Under the pieces are notes generated by a model. It was not told where the DNA came from. It worked only from the letters and a program-made list of their open reading frames with translations, and did not search any database. Positions 16,457-25,618 of a stretch of DNA of 64,000 nt are shown piece after piece. Within the stretch, counting starts at the first letter, position 1; each line of letters opens with the position of its first letter. This stretch comes from UBA12087 sp964370815 (GTDB taxonomy: Bacteria > Chloroflexota > Anaerolineae > Anaerolineales > Villigracilaceae): positions 186,001-250,000 of the forward strand of contig CAYJKQ010000002.1 of the NCBI GenBank assembly GCA_964370815.1, given 5' to 3'. The translations under genes were made by a program, and so were the position numbers.

Positions 16457-19060
16457 ATGGAACTCGGCCTTGTCCGAAAAATTGATATTGATCACGAAAT
16501 GCAGCAGTCCTATCTCGATTACGCCATGAGTGTCATCGTCGCGCGAGCCCTGCCAGATGCCCGTGATGGACTCAAACCCGTCCAACGACGCATCATGTAT
16601 GCCATGCACGATATGGGAATGCGTCAAAATAGTGATTATAAAAAATCCGCCCGAATCGTTGGCGAAGTCTTGGGGAAATATCACCCGCATGGTGATTCAG
16701 CCGTTTACGAAGCCATGGCTCGCATGGCACAGGATTTTTCCATGCGCAACATGCTGGTGGACGGTCAGGGTAACTTTGGATCCATTGATGGCGATCCTCC
16801 TGCTGCCATGCGTTACACAGAAGCGCGCCTGGCTCCCCCCGCTTTAGACATGCTTCTGGATATCTCTAAAAATACTGTTGATTTCACTACCAACTTTGAT
16901 GATACTCTGACAGAACCTACAGTCTTGCCGGCATCCATACCCAATCTTTTGGTCAACGGAGCCACTGGTATTGCAGTGGGTATGGCTACTAGCATTCCAC
17001 CCCACAACTTGGGTGAAGTGGTTGACGCTCTTGTGTATATGCTTCAGAACTGGGAAAAAATGGATGACATCACAGTCGGAAAATTGATGGAATTCATCCA
17101 GGGACCCGATTTCCCAACAGGTGGAGTAATCTTTGAAGAGAAGGGTGATGAAAAGATCGAGGCAGCTTATGGCTCTGGACGCGGGCGCATCTCCGTACAA
17201 GCGCGCGTACATTCCGAAGAGATGGAGCGGGGCAAGTCCCGCCTGATCGTCACTGAATTGCCTTATATGACCAATAAATCGTCCCTGATCGAACGCATTG
17301 CCGAGTTGGCACGTGATGGTCAAATCGATGGCATCACCGATCTTAGAGATGAATCTGACCGCCAGGGGATGCGAATTGTGATTGAATTGACAAAAAATGT
17401 GGATGCAGATAACGTCTTAAAACAACTATTTAAACGAACACCCATGCAATCCACATTCAGCATCATTATGCTGGCTTTGGTGGATGGTGAACCTCGCACA
17501 CTTACCATCAAACAAGCCTTGCGAGTATATCTGGAGCATCGCCAGGAGGTCATCCGCCGTCGTGGCGAATATGATCTGGCGCGCTCCCGTCAACGTGCTC
17601 ACATTCTTGAAGGGTTGTTGATCGCACTCAACAATCTGGATGAGATCATCGAGGTGATAAAAAAATCCCCGGATGTTGAAACCGCACGGATACGGTTGAT
17701 GAAACGTTTCAAATTGTCCGAAGTTCAAGCAGAAGCCATCCTGGAAATGCAATTACGTCGTCTGGCAGCCCTGGAACGCAAAAAGACCGAAAATGAATAT
17801 AAAGAACTCCTGATCACGATAAAAGAATTGGAAAAACTTCTCAAATCCCCCAAACAAATGCGCCAGGTGGCTGCTGAGGAGTTGATCAAAGTCAAGGCAG
17901 CCTACGCTGACAAACGTCGCACCCAGATCATCAATATGACGCCAGGCAAAAAACAATCTTCTTCCCTGACAACCAACCAGATGATTCCTGATCAGGTCGC
18001 ATGGATAGGAGTAACCAATGAAGGTCTGATAGCACGGATTGCTGATGAAAAACCTCCGCGACCCAGTGGAAACGATGCTGCTCGATTACTGGTGCGGGCT
18101 TCTTCCACCGACACACTCTACCTGGTCGCAGAAAATGGTTCAGCCGCGGCAGTAGCAGTTCATACCCTTCCTCAGGCAGAAAAACTTTCAGATGGTATTC
18201 CATTCTACAAAGCTACACCTCTTAACGAAAAGGATCGGTTGGCTGTCATGTTTACTTTGCCTGCCCGACGGAGCAATCTTCCTGAAGAGACTTGTGTACT
18301 GACTATCTCGAGAGGTGGATTATTAAAAAAGAGCCTGATAAGTTCTTTGCCAGGTCCTTCTGCGCAATCTTTTATTCTGTCAAAGGTAAATGATGGAGAT
18401 GCCCTGGGATGGGTCGGTTTGACTGATGGGAAAAAAGAGATCCTTTTAGCCACATCACAAGGCAAGGCAATCAGGTTCAAAGAAGACGACATCCGCCCAA
18501 TGGGTTTGGTATCGGCTGGTGTCAATGGCATAAAACTAAGTGTAGGTGATACAGTGGTTGGCGCAGAGGTAATACCCGATAAAGGCGAGGTATTCTTGAT
18601 GGCAACGGATGGCAAAGCCAAGCGTATTGATCTAAATGATTTCCCGACCCAGGGTCGTTATGGCAAAGGTGTCATCGCCTGGGAGTTGTCTCCTATGGCA
18701 TCCCTGGTGGGGATCGCTATTGGAAAAGGCAACAGCCTTGTCACCCTTCGTCTTCTCAAGGCAGCCTCAAAATCCAGCCGACTCGATGCTGCTACCCTGA
18801 GGAAGCGCGCTTCCAAACGCGGTGATAGTGTAGTGGATATTAAACTCGGAGATATGGTCCTTGGGGTTACATCTGCCTGGCAGATCGAAAATTATTTGGA
18901 GATCAAAGATGATGAGGTCTCCAAGCCAGCATCAAGGGAAAAAACAGTCACCAAAAAGAAAACTGCAAATAAAACTATAACCGGTACCAAGCCAAAAACA
19001 GGGTCAAAAAAGAAACCAACTCGAAAGAAAACGATCCCCCAAAACCCCAGACTATTCTGA
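16457..19060 (+). CDS. Type IIA DNA topoisomerase subunit A (GyrA/ParC family)
   Basis: 867 residues. Breakage-reunion domain with ARALPDARDGLKPVQRRI near the start, GKYHPHGDSAVYEAMARMAQDF, and catalytic Tyr120 in AAMRYTEARL. The tower and coiled-coil regions are normal (LSEVQAEAILEMQLRRLAALER). The C-terminal propeller is divergent: at the usual GyrA-box position in the first blade (about residue 535) there is PRPSGNDAARLL instead of QRRGGKG. A degenerate form, QGRYGKG, occurs in a later blade. The last 45 residues are a Lys/Thr-rich tail. Without the canonical box, DNA wrapping and negative supercoiling may be reduced, so topoisomerase IV activity is as likely as gyrase. No B subunit gene is adjacent. 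The start ATG has GAGGAG upstream. Confidence 0.88.
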   Translation: MELGLVRKIDIDHEMQQSYLDYAMSVIVARALPDARDGLKPVQRRIMYAMHDMGMRQNSDYKKSARIVGEVLGKYHPHGDSAVYEAMARMAQDFSMRNMLVDGQGNFGSIDGDPPAAMRYTEARLAPPALDMLLDISKNTVDFTTNFDDTLTEPTVLPASIPNLLVNGATGIAVGMATSIPPHNLGEVVDALVYMLQNWEKMDDITVGKLMEFIQGPDFPTGGVIFEEKGDEKIEAAYGSGRGRISVQARVHSEEMERGKSRLIVTELPYMTNKSSLIERIAELARDGQIDGITDLRDESDRQGMRIVIELTKNVDADNVLKQLFKRTPMQSTFSIIMLALVDGEPRTLTIKQALRVYLEHRQEVIRRRGEYDLARSRQRAHILEGLLIALNNLDEIIEVIKKSPDVETARIRLMKRFKLSEVQAEAILEMQLRRLAALERKKTENEYKELLITIKELEKLLKSPKQMRQVAAEELIKVKAAYADKRRTQIINMTPGKKQSSSLTTNQMIPDQVAWIGVTNEGLIARIADEKPPRPSGNDAARLLVRASSTDTLYLVAENGSAAAVAVHTLPQAEKLSDGIPFYKATPLNEKDRLAVMFTLPARRSNLPEETCVLTISRGGLLKKSLISSLPGPSAQSFILSKVNDGDALGWVGLTDGKKEILLATSQGKAIRFKEDDIRPMGLVSAGVNGIKLSVGDTVVGAEVIPDKGEVFLMATDGKAKRIDLNDFPTQGRYGKGVIAWELSPMASLVGIAIGKGNSLVTLRLLKAASKSSRLDAATLRKRASKRGDSVVDIKLGDMVLGVTSAWQIENYLEIKDDEVSKPASREKTVTKKKTANKTITGTKPKTGSKKKPTRKKTIPQNPRLF

Positions 19061-19085
19061 TCATTGGTCTCTATAGAATAGAATA

Positions 19086-19138
19086 ATAAAAGAACAATCT
19101 GAACCCATCGTTAGGGTGGTCTTAGGTTGTTCTTTTAT
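19086..19138 (+). terminator. Terminator after topoisomerase gene
   Basis: Arms ataaaagaacaa (19086-19097) and ttgttcttttat (19127-19138) pair perfectly; an inner accc/gggt pairing fills the loop. The right arm includes TTTTAT. It may work in both directions. Confidence 0.75.
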
Positions 19139-19266
19139 ATCAACACATCGATAAAGAACAATAATTGCTCATTACTTCTTATAGTCTGAGATAGGTAGTA
19201 GGAAATGTGAATGAGGATTCAACTCTCTTAGTCAAAACTACAGGGATTTCGATTTTTTGATGAAAA

Positions 19267-19842
19267 TTATTCCAAGGTCTGACTTTTTCCATCAAGCCCT
19301 AATAGAGGTGCGATCCTGCGCATGGCAATGATCACATTGTCAACATGCTCCCACAAATCCATACCAAACTCCCTGGCACCTTGTTCTATTTCTTCCCGGT
19401 TGGCACCTGCCGCAAAGGCTCGATCTTTCCATTTCTTCTTTACAGATTTTGCTTCAAGATCCATCAATGAACGGGATGGGCGCACCAATGCAACTGCTGT
19501 CACCAATCCGGTTATCTCATCACATGCAAACAATGCCTTTTCCATAAGACTCTCACGCGCAATCCCTGTTTCCTCAGCATGACTTAAAATTGCCCTGATA
19601 ATATCTTCCGGTACACCATGTTCACGAAGAATTGGCACACCGGCTTGAGGGTGTTCTTCCAGCGTGGGATGGATCTCCCAATCGAAGTCATGCAGTAAAC
19701 CTACCACTTCCCATTTTTCGGGGTCTTCACCAAATTTTTCAGCATAAAAACGCATGGTAGTTGCCACTGACAGCATATGGTTTACCAGGTTTTCATTTTT
19801 CACATAAGTACGCACGATCTTAAGTGCTTCGGATGGTTCCAT
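19267..19842 (-). CDS. HD-domain (HDIG-type) hydrolase-like protein
   Basis: 191-residue protein with an HD phosphohydrolase fold: His in VNHMLSVATTM, then GLLHDFDWE (HD pair), AILSHAE and the final ACDEITGLVTAVALV with a conserved Asp. Related small HD proteins are common in bacteria with no proven substrate (nucleotides are the usual guess). Start candidates in frame are a TTG at 19875 and ATGs at 19854 and 19842. The last one aligns with the conserved family start (MEPSEALKIVRTYVKNENL) and is chosen. It is followed on the same strand by no close gene; the upstream SanA-like gene ends 103 bases away. Confidence 0.8.
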   Translation of the reverse strand: MEPSEALKIVRTYVKNENLVNHMLSVATTMRFYAEKFGEDPEKWEVVGLLHDFDWEIHPTLEEHPQAGVPILREHGVPEDIIRAILSHAEETGIARESLMEKALFACDEITGLVTAVALVRPSRSLMDLEAKSVKKKWKDRAFAAGANREEIEQGAREFGMDLWEHVDNVIIAMRRIAPLLGLDGKSQTLE

Positions 19843-19945
19843 TACACATTCCATTTTATTTGTATGGTTGATCAATGATCATTGTCTTCTCGAGTGATCC
19901 TTAATCAAATCAATTGGATCAAACTTGGTCCCAGAAACCTTAAAA

Positions 19946-20596
19946 TTACGGAAAAATTGGCTCGTAATCACCCAATACCGGAACCGGATGTCCAATATGG
20001 ACATCCCAAAGAGCCGCAATAGTTGCCAGCGATTCACGGATATTCCAATAAATTAGGGAACTCCTTCGGAAAACCTGATTATTGGCAGGTACACCGATTG
20101 AGGTTAAGCCTAATTGACTGCAAATATAAATCGCTCTTGTGAGATGGAAAGACTGTGTGACCAGAATGGCTTCACTCAACCCAAAGATCTCCTTGGCACG
20201 ATAACAGGTATCATATGTTCGCCTACCGGCGTAATCCAAAACGATGGCATCCTCCGGCACACCCAAAGAAAGGGCATAATCGCGCATGGCTAATGGTTCG
20301 TTATATTCAACCACACTATTATCCCCACTCATCAGCAATTTTTCAATTTTTCCATCCAGGTACAACTTCGCTGCAGTTGTTACTCTATCGCGCAGAATTG
20401 GTGTGGGTGAACCATCACGCCACAAACCCGCGCCAAAGACAATGGCAGCCCTGATAGGTGGGGTTTCCGTTCCTGTAATGATCCTCGACCTGGCATAGAA
20501 TCCAGTTACAAGCCTAGGTACAACCAGGAATAGGATTCCAACTATTAACAAGATCAATATGGTTTTTGTCATAAACCTGATAAGTCGTTTCAACAC
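19946..20596 (-). CDS. SanA/YdcF-like (DUF218) membrane protein
   Basis: 216 residues. One N-terminal membrane helix (TKTILILLIVGILFLVVPRLV, about residues 10-30) anchors a DUF218 domain with IVFGAGLWRDGSPTPILRDRV, MSGDN, DYAGRRTYDTCYRAKEIFG and VTQSFHLTRAIYICSQLG. The closest named relative is SanA, involved in envelope barrier function and vancomycin tolerance at high temperature in E. coli. The catalytic role of the domain is not established. The start may be the GTG at 20596 or a later ATG at 20572; neither has a good ribosome site. Confidence 0.82.
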   Translation of the reverse strand: MLKRLIRFMTKTILILLIVGILFLVVPRLVTGFYARSRIITGTETPPIRAAIVFGAGLWRDGSPTPILRDRVTTAAKLYLDGKIEKLLMSGDNSVVEYNEPLAMRDYALSLGVPEDAIVLDYAGRRTYDTCYRAKEIFGLSEAILVTQSFHLTRAIYICSQLGLTSIGVPANNQVFRRSSLIYWNIRESLATIAALWDVHIGHPVPVLGDYEPIFP

Positions 20597-20663
20597 GAAG
20601 GCGATTTTATCACTGGTAGTAAAATAATATTGCTGATTAATTTGTTTCTAATTGGATAAAGTT

Positions 20664-20702
20664 GTGGGTGTGATTTGCATACTTTACACAAATCACACCC
20701 AC
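20664..20702 (-). terminator. 14-bp perfect hairpin after phnE-like gene
   Basis: gtgggtgtgatttg (20664-20677) and caaatcacacccac (20689-20702) pair fully. It lies 41 bases after the stop of the phosphonate permease gene on the minus strand; probable terminator of the transporter operon, without a clear U-tract. Confidence 0.65.
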
Positions 20703-20742
20703 TGATATCAAATCCAATATGCTCCTGGTTATTAAAGCAGAA

Positions 20743-22587
20743 TTAGATCGTCCTTTCGCGCAATACAGATGAAATATAATCCATGCTGGCAACCACAAAG
20801 GCTATTGCCAGCATTTGAGCGCTGGCAGCTGAGTAGTTCAGCAGGTTGATATTCTGTTGTAATAGGAAACCGATGCCACCACCACCAACGAAACCTATGA
20901 TAGTGGACATGCGAACGTTAATATCCCAGCGATACATGGTGTACGAAATATATGGAGGTACGATCTGGGGAACCACTGCATAAATAATGGTCTGTAATCT
21001 ATTAGCACCGGTTGCCTGTATTGCCTCCAGGGGACCAGTCATTATGCTTTCAACCTGTTCCGAATACAACTTTGCAAGGCTGACGATTGTGTGTAACCCC
21101 AATGCCATGACACCAGCGAATGGTCCTATTCCTACTGCAATAACAAAAACGATCGCCATCACCAACGCTTCGATCGAACGAAGACCATTCAAGAATGTGC
21201 GTGTGATGTAATAAATTACCATGCCGGTTGGAAGTGCATCCTTAGGTTTACTGAAAATTGCCAGGGTCAGTCCAACCACAACTCCCGTGACCAGAGGACC
21301 CCATAAAGTATAGAACGGTTGCCCAATTTGATAGATCCACTCGATCAATTGCCCACCAAGAACCAAAAATAGTGCAATGGCAATGGGAGTCAGGATCAAA
21401 TTTAATATTTTTACTCCAGCCGAAGGTATTTTTTCTGTAGTTTGCTGACCGAAACGGCTGAATAAACTGCTGACAGCCCCACCGGCAGCTAAAGCACCAA
21501 GAACAGAAGTTATCACAAGAATGATATCGCCCACCTGGTACATGAAATTTCCCATAAATCCAAATGACCCAAGCGCAGGGATTAACCCCTGACCAGCGCT
21601 CATCACCAACCTAGCTAGTTGAAAGAATCCAAAGAAACTTACAAGGATCGAAACCAGAATAACAACCAGGCGTAATGCTCGGGTCAATTTACTTGGCTGA
21701 GAGGTTTCTGCTTGCGGAAGTGCCCAACGCATCCCAAACCAGACAACCAATATTACAGCCAAAATTACGATCAATCCCAGCCAGACATTCATATTCAGGG
21801 AAGCATTGAAGTTCCCAACCCACCTCACCAAGACAAAACCCGCGTACATTCCTATTGGCCAGCCAATTAAGGATAAAGAAATGCTGGTCAATGGACTTCT
21901 GACCGGTACCATCAGGTTTCGGGCGGCAAGAAAACTTAGCGGGATTGCAAGAAACGTCCCGAAAGTTGTTGCCAGCAATGCCAGGAAGACCGTTTCGATG
22001 ATCTTTTCCCAGGTATCCTTGGCAGTTTGTGTGAAGTGGGGAGAACCGATGTTCTTTCGTAAGGTGGCACGGATATATTGAACATCATCACTCGGTCGTT
22101 CCGGGAGTTTCATGGATAAAATAAAATATCCTGTGTTATCTGTTTCGGCTATTTCACGACCAAGCGTGACGATATTTGTCAAATCACTTCCAGGAACAAA
22201 TCTGACCGGACCTGTTACATTAGGTGCAAAATCAAAACCTTCCACCTGAACAATCTCCCCAGGGGAGGCGCATCCGGGTGTAATGATCAGGTATGGGTCA
22301 GATGGAGCATGCTCAGGGGTCGAGGGAAGTGCGCCATCAGCATGACAAGGAATATAAACCGGAAAATTTATGATCTGCTCGGTTTGATCATATTCAAGTA
22401 TTTCCGGCTTGGCCAGGGCACGTAATACCCGCTGGAGACTGGCCTGTCGGGTATCACTCCGTAATTCTTCAAGATCGACTTTAGTGATCTGGAATCCATA
22501 GGCATAGATCACCAACACCAATAAGATTGTCAACCCTATTGAAATTGATTTCCAGGAAGATGGTTTTTTATTTTTGTTTTTTTCCAT
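20743..22587 (-). CDS. phnE: Phosphonate-type ABC permease PhnE, enlarged
   Basis: Membrane component of a phosphonate/phosphite/phosphate-ester importer. The core is clearly PhnE: ETVFLALLATTFGTFLAIPLSFLAARNL, RTFLNGLRSIEALVMAIVF, GIGPFAGVMALGLHT, and the EAA loop TGPLEAIQATGANRLQTIIYAVVPQ. It is 614 residues against 260-300 for the family. Two additions are seen: an N-terminal anchor (about residues 15-30) plus an extracytoplasmic stretch of about 150 residues with an IPT/TIG-like feel (PGCASPGEIVQVEGFDFAPN), and about 220 residues between the first core helix pair and the conserved C-terminal half, containing five or so extra hydrophobic segments. An upstream GTG at 22599 overlaps phnC, but ATG 22587 has GAGGAA at good spacing. 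Whether one subunit does the work of a permease dimer is unknown. Confidence 0.87.
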   Translation of the reverse strand: MEKNKNKKPSSWKSISIGLTILLVLVIYAYGFQITKVDLEELRSDTRQASLQRVLRALAKPEILEYDQTEQIINFPVYIPCHADGALPSTPEHAPSDPYLIITPGCASPGEIVQVEGFDFAPNVTGPVRFVPGSDLTNIVTLGREIAETDNTGYFILSMKLPERPSDDVQYIRATLRKNIGSPHFTQTAKDTWEKIIETVFLALLATTFGTFLAIPLSFLAARNLMVPVRSPLTSISLSLIGWPIGMYAGFVLVRWVGNFNASLNMNVWLGLIVILAVILVVWFGMRWALPQAETSQPSKLTRALRLVVILVSILVSFFGFFQLARLVMSAGQGLIPALGSFGFMGNFMYQVGDIILVITSVLGALAAGGAVSSLFSRFGQQTTEKIPSAGVKILNLILTPIAIALFLVLGGQLIEWIYQIGQPFYTLWGPLVTGVVVGLTLAIFSKPKDALPTGMVIYYITRTFLNGLRSIEALVMAIVFVIAVGIGPFAGVMALGLHTIVSLAKLYSEQVESIMTGPLEAIQATGANRLQTIIYAVVPQIVPPYISYTMYRWDINVRMSTIIGFVGGGGIGFLLQQNINLLNYSAASAQMLAIAFVVASMDYISSVLRERTI

Positions 22588-22595
22588 TTTCTTCC

Positions 22596-23348
22596 TCACC
22601 CTACCCGTTCCGCATCCCGACCATAGATCTCTTTGAACTTAGCATCATCGATCTCTTTAGGCAATCCTTCAAAAACCAGTTTGCCCTCATTAAGAGCTAT
22701 GGCTTTGTCGGCATACCTGTGCACAATATCCAGGAAGTGCAGGCTGCACATAACGGTGACCTCATCTTGTTTATTGATATCTTCCAGATGTTTCATAATA
22801 CTATGCGCCAGTACCGGATCCAGACTGGCTACTGGTTCATCCGCCAGTATCAGTTCAGGGTCCTGCATCAGGGCACGGGCAATACCAACACGTTGTTGTT
22901 GACCACCGCTTAATTCATCTGCACGTTGGTATGCTTTGTCAGCAATGCCGACACGTTCCAATTGGATAAATGCCTTCGCAAGATCATCTTTTGGAAAACG
23001 ATTTAAAAGACTCCAGGTTGGGTTAACATATCCCAAACGTCCCGCCAGGACATTGGTGAGGACTTTTGAACGGTTTACCAGGTTGAATTGCTGAAAAACC
23101 ATACCGATCTTTCGACGGATCCTGCGCATCTCTTCCTGGGAGGCAGCTGTGATATCTTCCCCATTCCACAAGATCTGCCCATCCGTTGGCTCGATCAGGC
23201 GGTTTATGCAGCGCAATAGAGTGGATTTACCCGATCCACTCAAACCAATGACTGCCAGAAATTGCCCATCCGGTACATCAAAGCTGACATTGTCAAGCGC
23301 TTTCACACCACCGTCATATATTTTTGTAAGGTTTCTAATTTGAAGCAT
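22596..23348 (-). CDS. phnC: Phosphonate ABC transporter ATP-binding protein
   Basis: 250 residues; energises the importer. Walker A GLSGSGKSTLL at about residues 36-46, Q-loop VFQQFNLV, signature LSGGQQQRV, Walker B LILADEPVASLDP, switch His in CSLHFLDI. The specific PhnC features (RCINRLIEPTDGQI, NVLAGRLGY) support the subfamily over other ABC ATPases. The permease gene begins directly after it, and the binding-protein gene lies upstream, separated by 171 bases that contain a 12-bp hairpin. Confidence 0.93.
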   Translation of the reverse strand: MLQIRNLTKIYDGGVKALDNVSFDVPDGQFLAVIGLSGSGKSTLLRCINRLIEPTDGQILWNGEDITAASQEEMRRIRRKIGMVFQQFNLVNRSKVLTNVLAGRLGYVNPTWSLLNRFPKDDLAKAFIQLERVGIADKAYQRADELSGGQQQRVGIARALMQDPELILADEPVASLDPVLAHSIMKHLEDINKQDEVTVMCSLHFLDIVHRYADKAIALNEGKLVFEGLPKEIDDAKFKEIYGRDAERVG

Positions 23349-23470
23349 AATGGTTTTCCTGAGGTCTCCAGATCACATCATCAATAAAACATGGGAGCAA
23401 GTGATGTGCAGATATTCAAACCAGTCCACCCCCTACTCCAGCTGAAAAAAAAAGAAATGGAATAATTACA

Positions 23471-23500
23471 ATCTGGGGCAGGTCTTACCCTGCCCCAGAT
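23471..23500 (-). terminator. Hairpin between phnD and phnC
   Basis: atctggggcagg (23471-23482) and cctgccccagat (23489-23500) pair perfectly with a six-base loop, 20 bases after the phnD stop. A likely partial terminator or mRNA stabiliser that keeps the binding protein more abundant than the ATPase and permease. Confidence 0.7.
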
Positions 23501-23519
23501 ATCTTTCGTCAATATTTAT

Positions 23520-24656
23520 TTATGGAAGTTTGTAACCGGTCGAGATGACCATGGCACGCACGACATCATACTCAGCATCTGTGGCGGGCAAAATACCTGA
23601 CCATGAATAGACATCAGCACTTCCGACAGATTCTTTCCAGGCGTCTGTCAGAGCGAATTCTAACAGAGCGGCTTCGATCTGGGCGCGTAAGTCAGCTGGG
23701 AAATCCGGTCCAAACGACATGGTGTCGTTGGGTACAGGTTGTGAGATCGCAAGGATACGAACCTTTTGAGCAACATCCGGTGCATCTGTGCGGATATTGG
23801 CTCGTGCATCCATAATCCGATATCCATCACAGAGAAGTTTCTTGCCATCTTCATTAACTGCGCAATTCTCAATGCTTTCTGCCGGGACTTCGTATTGATC
23901 CAGGCTGGAGATCTTTCCAGAAAGGTAATCATCATATGAGAAGATGGATTTGCCTTCTGGATCAAGAGGTACACTGTAGAATACGGTTCCAAAATCAACC
24001 TGGCCATTATAAACAGCAGAGACAGTCTGGTTATGTCCACCAGTCTCGACTTGCTCACCAACTTTCACACCAGCTGCAGCCAATTCAACTACCGGAACCA
24101 TGTAACCAGAAGTAGAACCGGTATCCCCAAATCCCCAGGTTGCACCTTCCAGGTCAGCCAGGGTCTGGTATGAGCTATCACGGGCTACAATGTATTCAGC
24201 CCAATAAACCGGATAACCATAGCGGACCGCTTTGAAAGCCACATCCACACCACACTGGGCGCTGGCAATGGCATATGCCAGGGCTGGAATAAATGCCATT
24301 GTATCCTCGGGGGATGCACACATTTCTTCGATAGTAGCAGCATAAGAAGTCGGAACAGAAGCTACAAATCTTAAACCTGTGGCAGCATTCAAAGCATTCG
24401 CCAACAACTGCCCACCAGCCACTGTGGCTTTTGCATCTACAGATGGAACAAATAAAACCTTGATGGGGTGTTGAGCACTACCAATGTCGTACATCATAGG
24501 AGCTTCGGTGGGAGCCTCGGTAGGAGCCATTGTGGGGGCTTCTGTTGGTTTAGGGGGCTCTGTCGGCGCTACTGTCGGGGTTGCTTTCGGTGCACATGCT
24601 GATAAGATCATGGAGGCAACCACCAACACAGAGACAAGCAATAACAGTTTCTTCAT
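23520..24656 (-). CDS. phnD: Phosphonate-type substrate-binding lipoprotein (PhnD family)
   Basis: 378 residues. Signal peptide with lipobox LSAC (Cys at about residue 21), then a Thr/Pro/Glu/Ala linker built from TEAP/APT repeats, then a PhnD-like type 2 periplasmic binding domain: IKVLFVPSVDAKATVAGGQLLANALNAATG, EYIVARDSSYQTLADLEGATWGFGDTGSTSGYMVP, and GQVDFGTVFYS. The family binds phosphonate, phosphite or related anions; which one cannot be read from sequence. The ribosome site AAGGAGAAG precedes the ATG. First gene of the phnDCE operon. Confidence 0.92.
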   Translation of the reverse strand: MKKLLLLVSVLVVASMILSACAPKATPTVAPTEPPKPTEAPTMAPTEAPTEAPMMYDIGSAQHPIKVLFVPSVDAKATVAGGQLLANALNAATGLRFVASVPTSYAATIEEMCASPEDTMAFIPALAYAIASAQCGVDVAFKAVRYGYPVYWAEYIVARDSSYQTLADLEGATWGFGDTGSTSGYMVPVVELAAAGVKVGEQVETGGHNQTVSAVYNGQVDFGTVFYSVPLDPEGKSIFSYDDYLSGKISSLDQYEVPAESIENCAVNEDGKKLLCDGYRIMDARANIRTDAPDVAQKVRILAISQPVPNDTMSFGPDFPADLRAQIEAALLEFALTDAWKESVGSADVYSWSGILPATDAEYDVVRAMVISTGYKLP

Positions 24657-24713
24657 TATTCTTCTCCTTGAAAAATAAAAAGTGAAGGGGAGTTATCCCC
24701 AATTGACCATTAA

Positions 24714-24742
24714 ATCATAACCTTAAATTGGCTGGATGACAA
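24714..24742 (-). promoter_or_regulatory. Promoter of the phnDCE operon
   Basis: On the minus strand TTGTCA (24737-24742), a 17-base spacer and TATGAT (24714-24719). Two direct copies of aatttaagg (plus-strand complements at 24721-24729 and 24752-24760) flank the -35 box, 31 bases apart, and may bind a regulator. The leader also has a small ggggataactcccc hairpin. Confidence 0.6.
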
Positions 24743-24802
24743 GTAAATTATCCTTAAATTTTTATTATTGAATAAAAAAATCAAGCGATACAGATCTGAT
24801 AC

Positions 24803-25618
24803 CTAAACCCGACCTGTCCATTCTGATCGAGTGTATTTTAATTCCACCAGTTCATGAGCCCGTTTCAATTCTTTTTCAGATAATCCTTCTTCTATCAAGT
24901 CCAGACCGAATTCAGTTGGAAACGCTTCTATAAATGCCAGGGCAACAGAACCCCAATCCAGTTTTTTACCGGAGACCGTTTCTATATTGGTGGCTCTACT
25001 CAACAAACGCTCATACGCTACCTGGCGTTCTTCCTTTCCATTAAAAACCAGCACCTGGGTTATGCGTCCCAGGTCTCCAAACAAAGGAATTGAACCATGT
25101 TGCAGGACTCCCTTTTTACGGCGAGCTTGTGCGGAACCGATCAACTTCTTCCCCCGGTAAGTAATTTCGTATGCCGATGGTATTTCAAAACAAACAGGAC
25201 CAGCTGTATTTGAATTCAAACCAGGTCTGTATGCATTTATTTCCACCGAGAGATCAATTTTTTCCAACACCTTCAGTAAACCTCGAGCAATGCGGTTATA
25301 GCTTTCCAGGAGGCTGCCAGCGACCAAGGTTGCCCCAGTTGGAGCAATGACTGCATAGGTTAATTCATCAACATGTAGTATAGCTCTACCTCCGGTCAAA
25401 CGCCGGACAAGCCCCCAACCGCGGTCTTGTAATACTTGTAAATCCACATCCTGGATACTTTGAGAATATCCAAGCGATAAGCAAGCCGGCTGCCAGGCAT
25501 ATAAACGCAAGGTAGGCAATGCCTTATTACTACTGACAGCTTCTAGAATCGCTTCATCCACAGCCATATTCCAAGCGCCATCGGCAGGTTTGCTAATTAG
25601 TAACCTATATGTATTCAT
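24803..25618 (-). CDS. Octanoyltransferase LipM-like / lipoate-protein ligase family
   Basis: 271 residues of the BPL/LplA/LipB superfamily. The order of motifs fits LipM: AWNMAVDEAIL, LYAWQPACLSLGYSQS, VRRLTGGRAILH, and PVCFEIPSAYEITYRGKKLIGSAQARRKKGVLQHGSIPL. The Cys in VCFEI is conserved as the acyl-thioester nucleophile in LipM (residue 143 with this start). LipM transfers octanoyl from acyl carrier protein to GcvH or other lipoyl domains. A lipoate ligase role remains possible. The ATG overlaps the DegV stop by one base (TGATG), so the gene is translationally coupled to fatty-acid binding protein DegV, a sensible partner for an octanoyl-using enzyme. Confidence 0.85.
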   Translation of the reverse strand: MNTYRLLISKPADGAWNMAVDEAILEAVSSNKALPTLRLYAWQPACLSLGYSQSIQDVDLQVLQDRGWGLVRRLTGGRAILHVDELTYAVIAPTGATLVAGSLLESYNRIARGLLKVLEKIDLSVEINAYRPGLNSNTAGPVCFEIPSAYEITYRGKKLIGSAQARRKKGVLQHGSIPLFGDLGRITQVLVFNGKEERQVAYERLLSRATNIETVSGKKLDWGSVALAFIEAFPTEFGLDLIEEGLSEKELKRAHELVELKYTRSEWTGRV

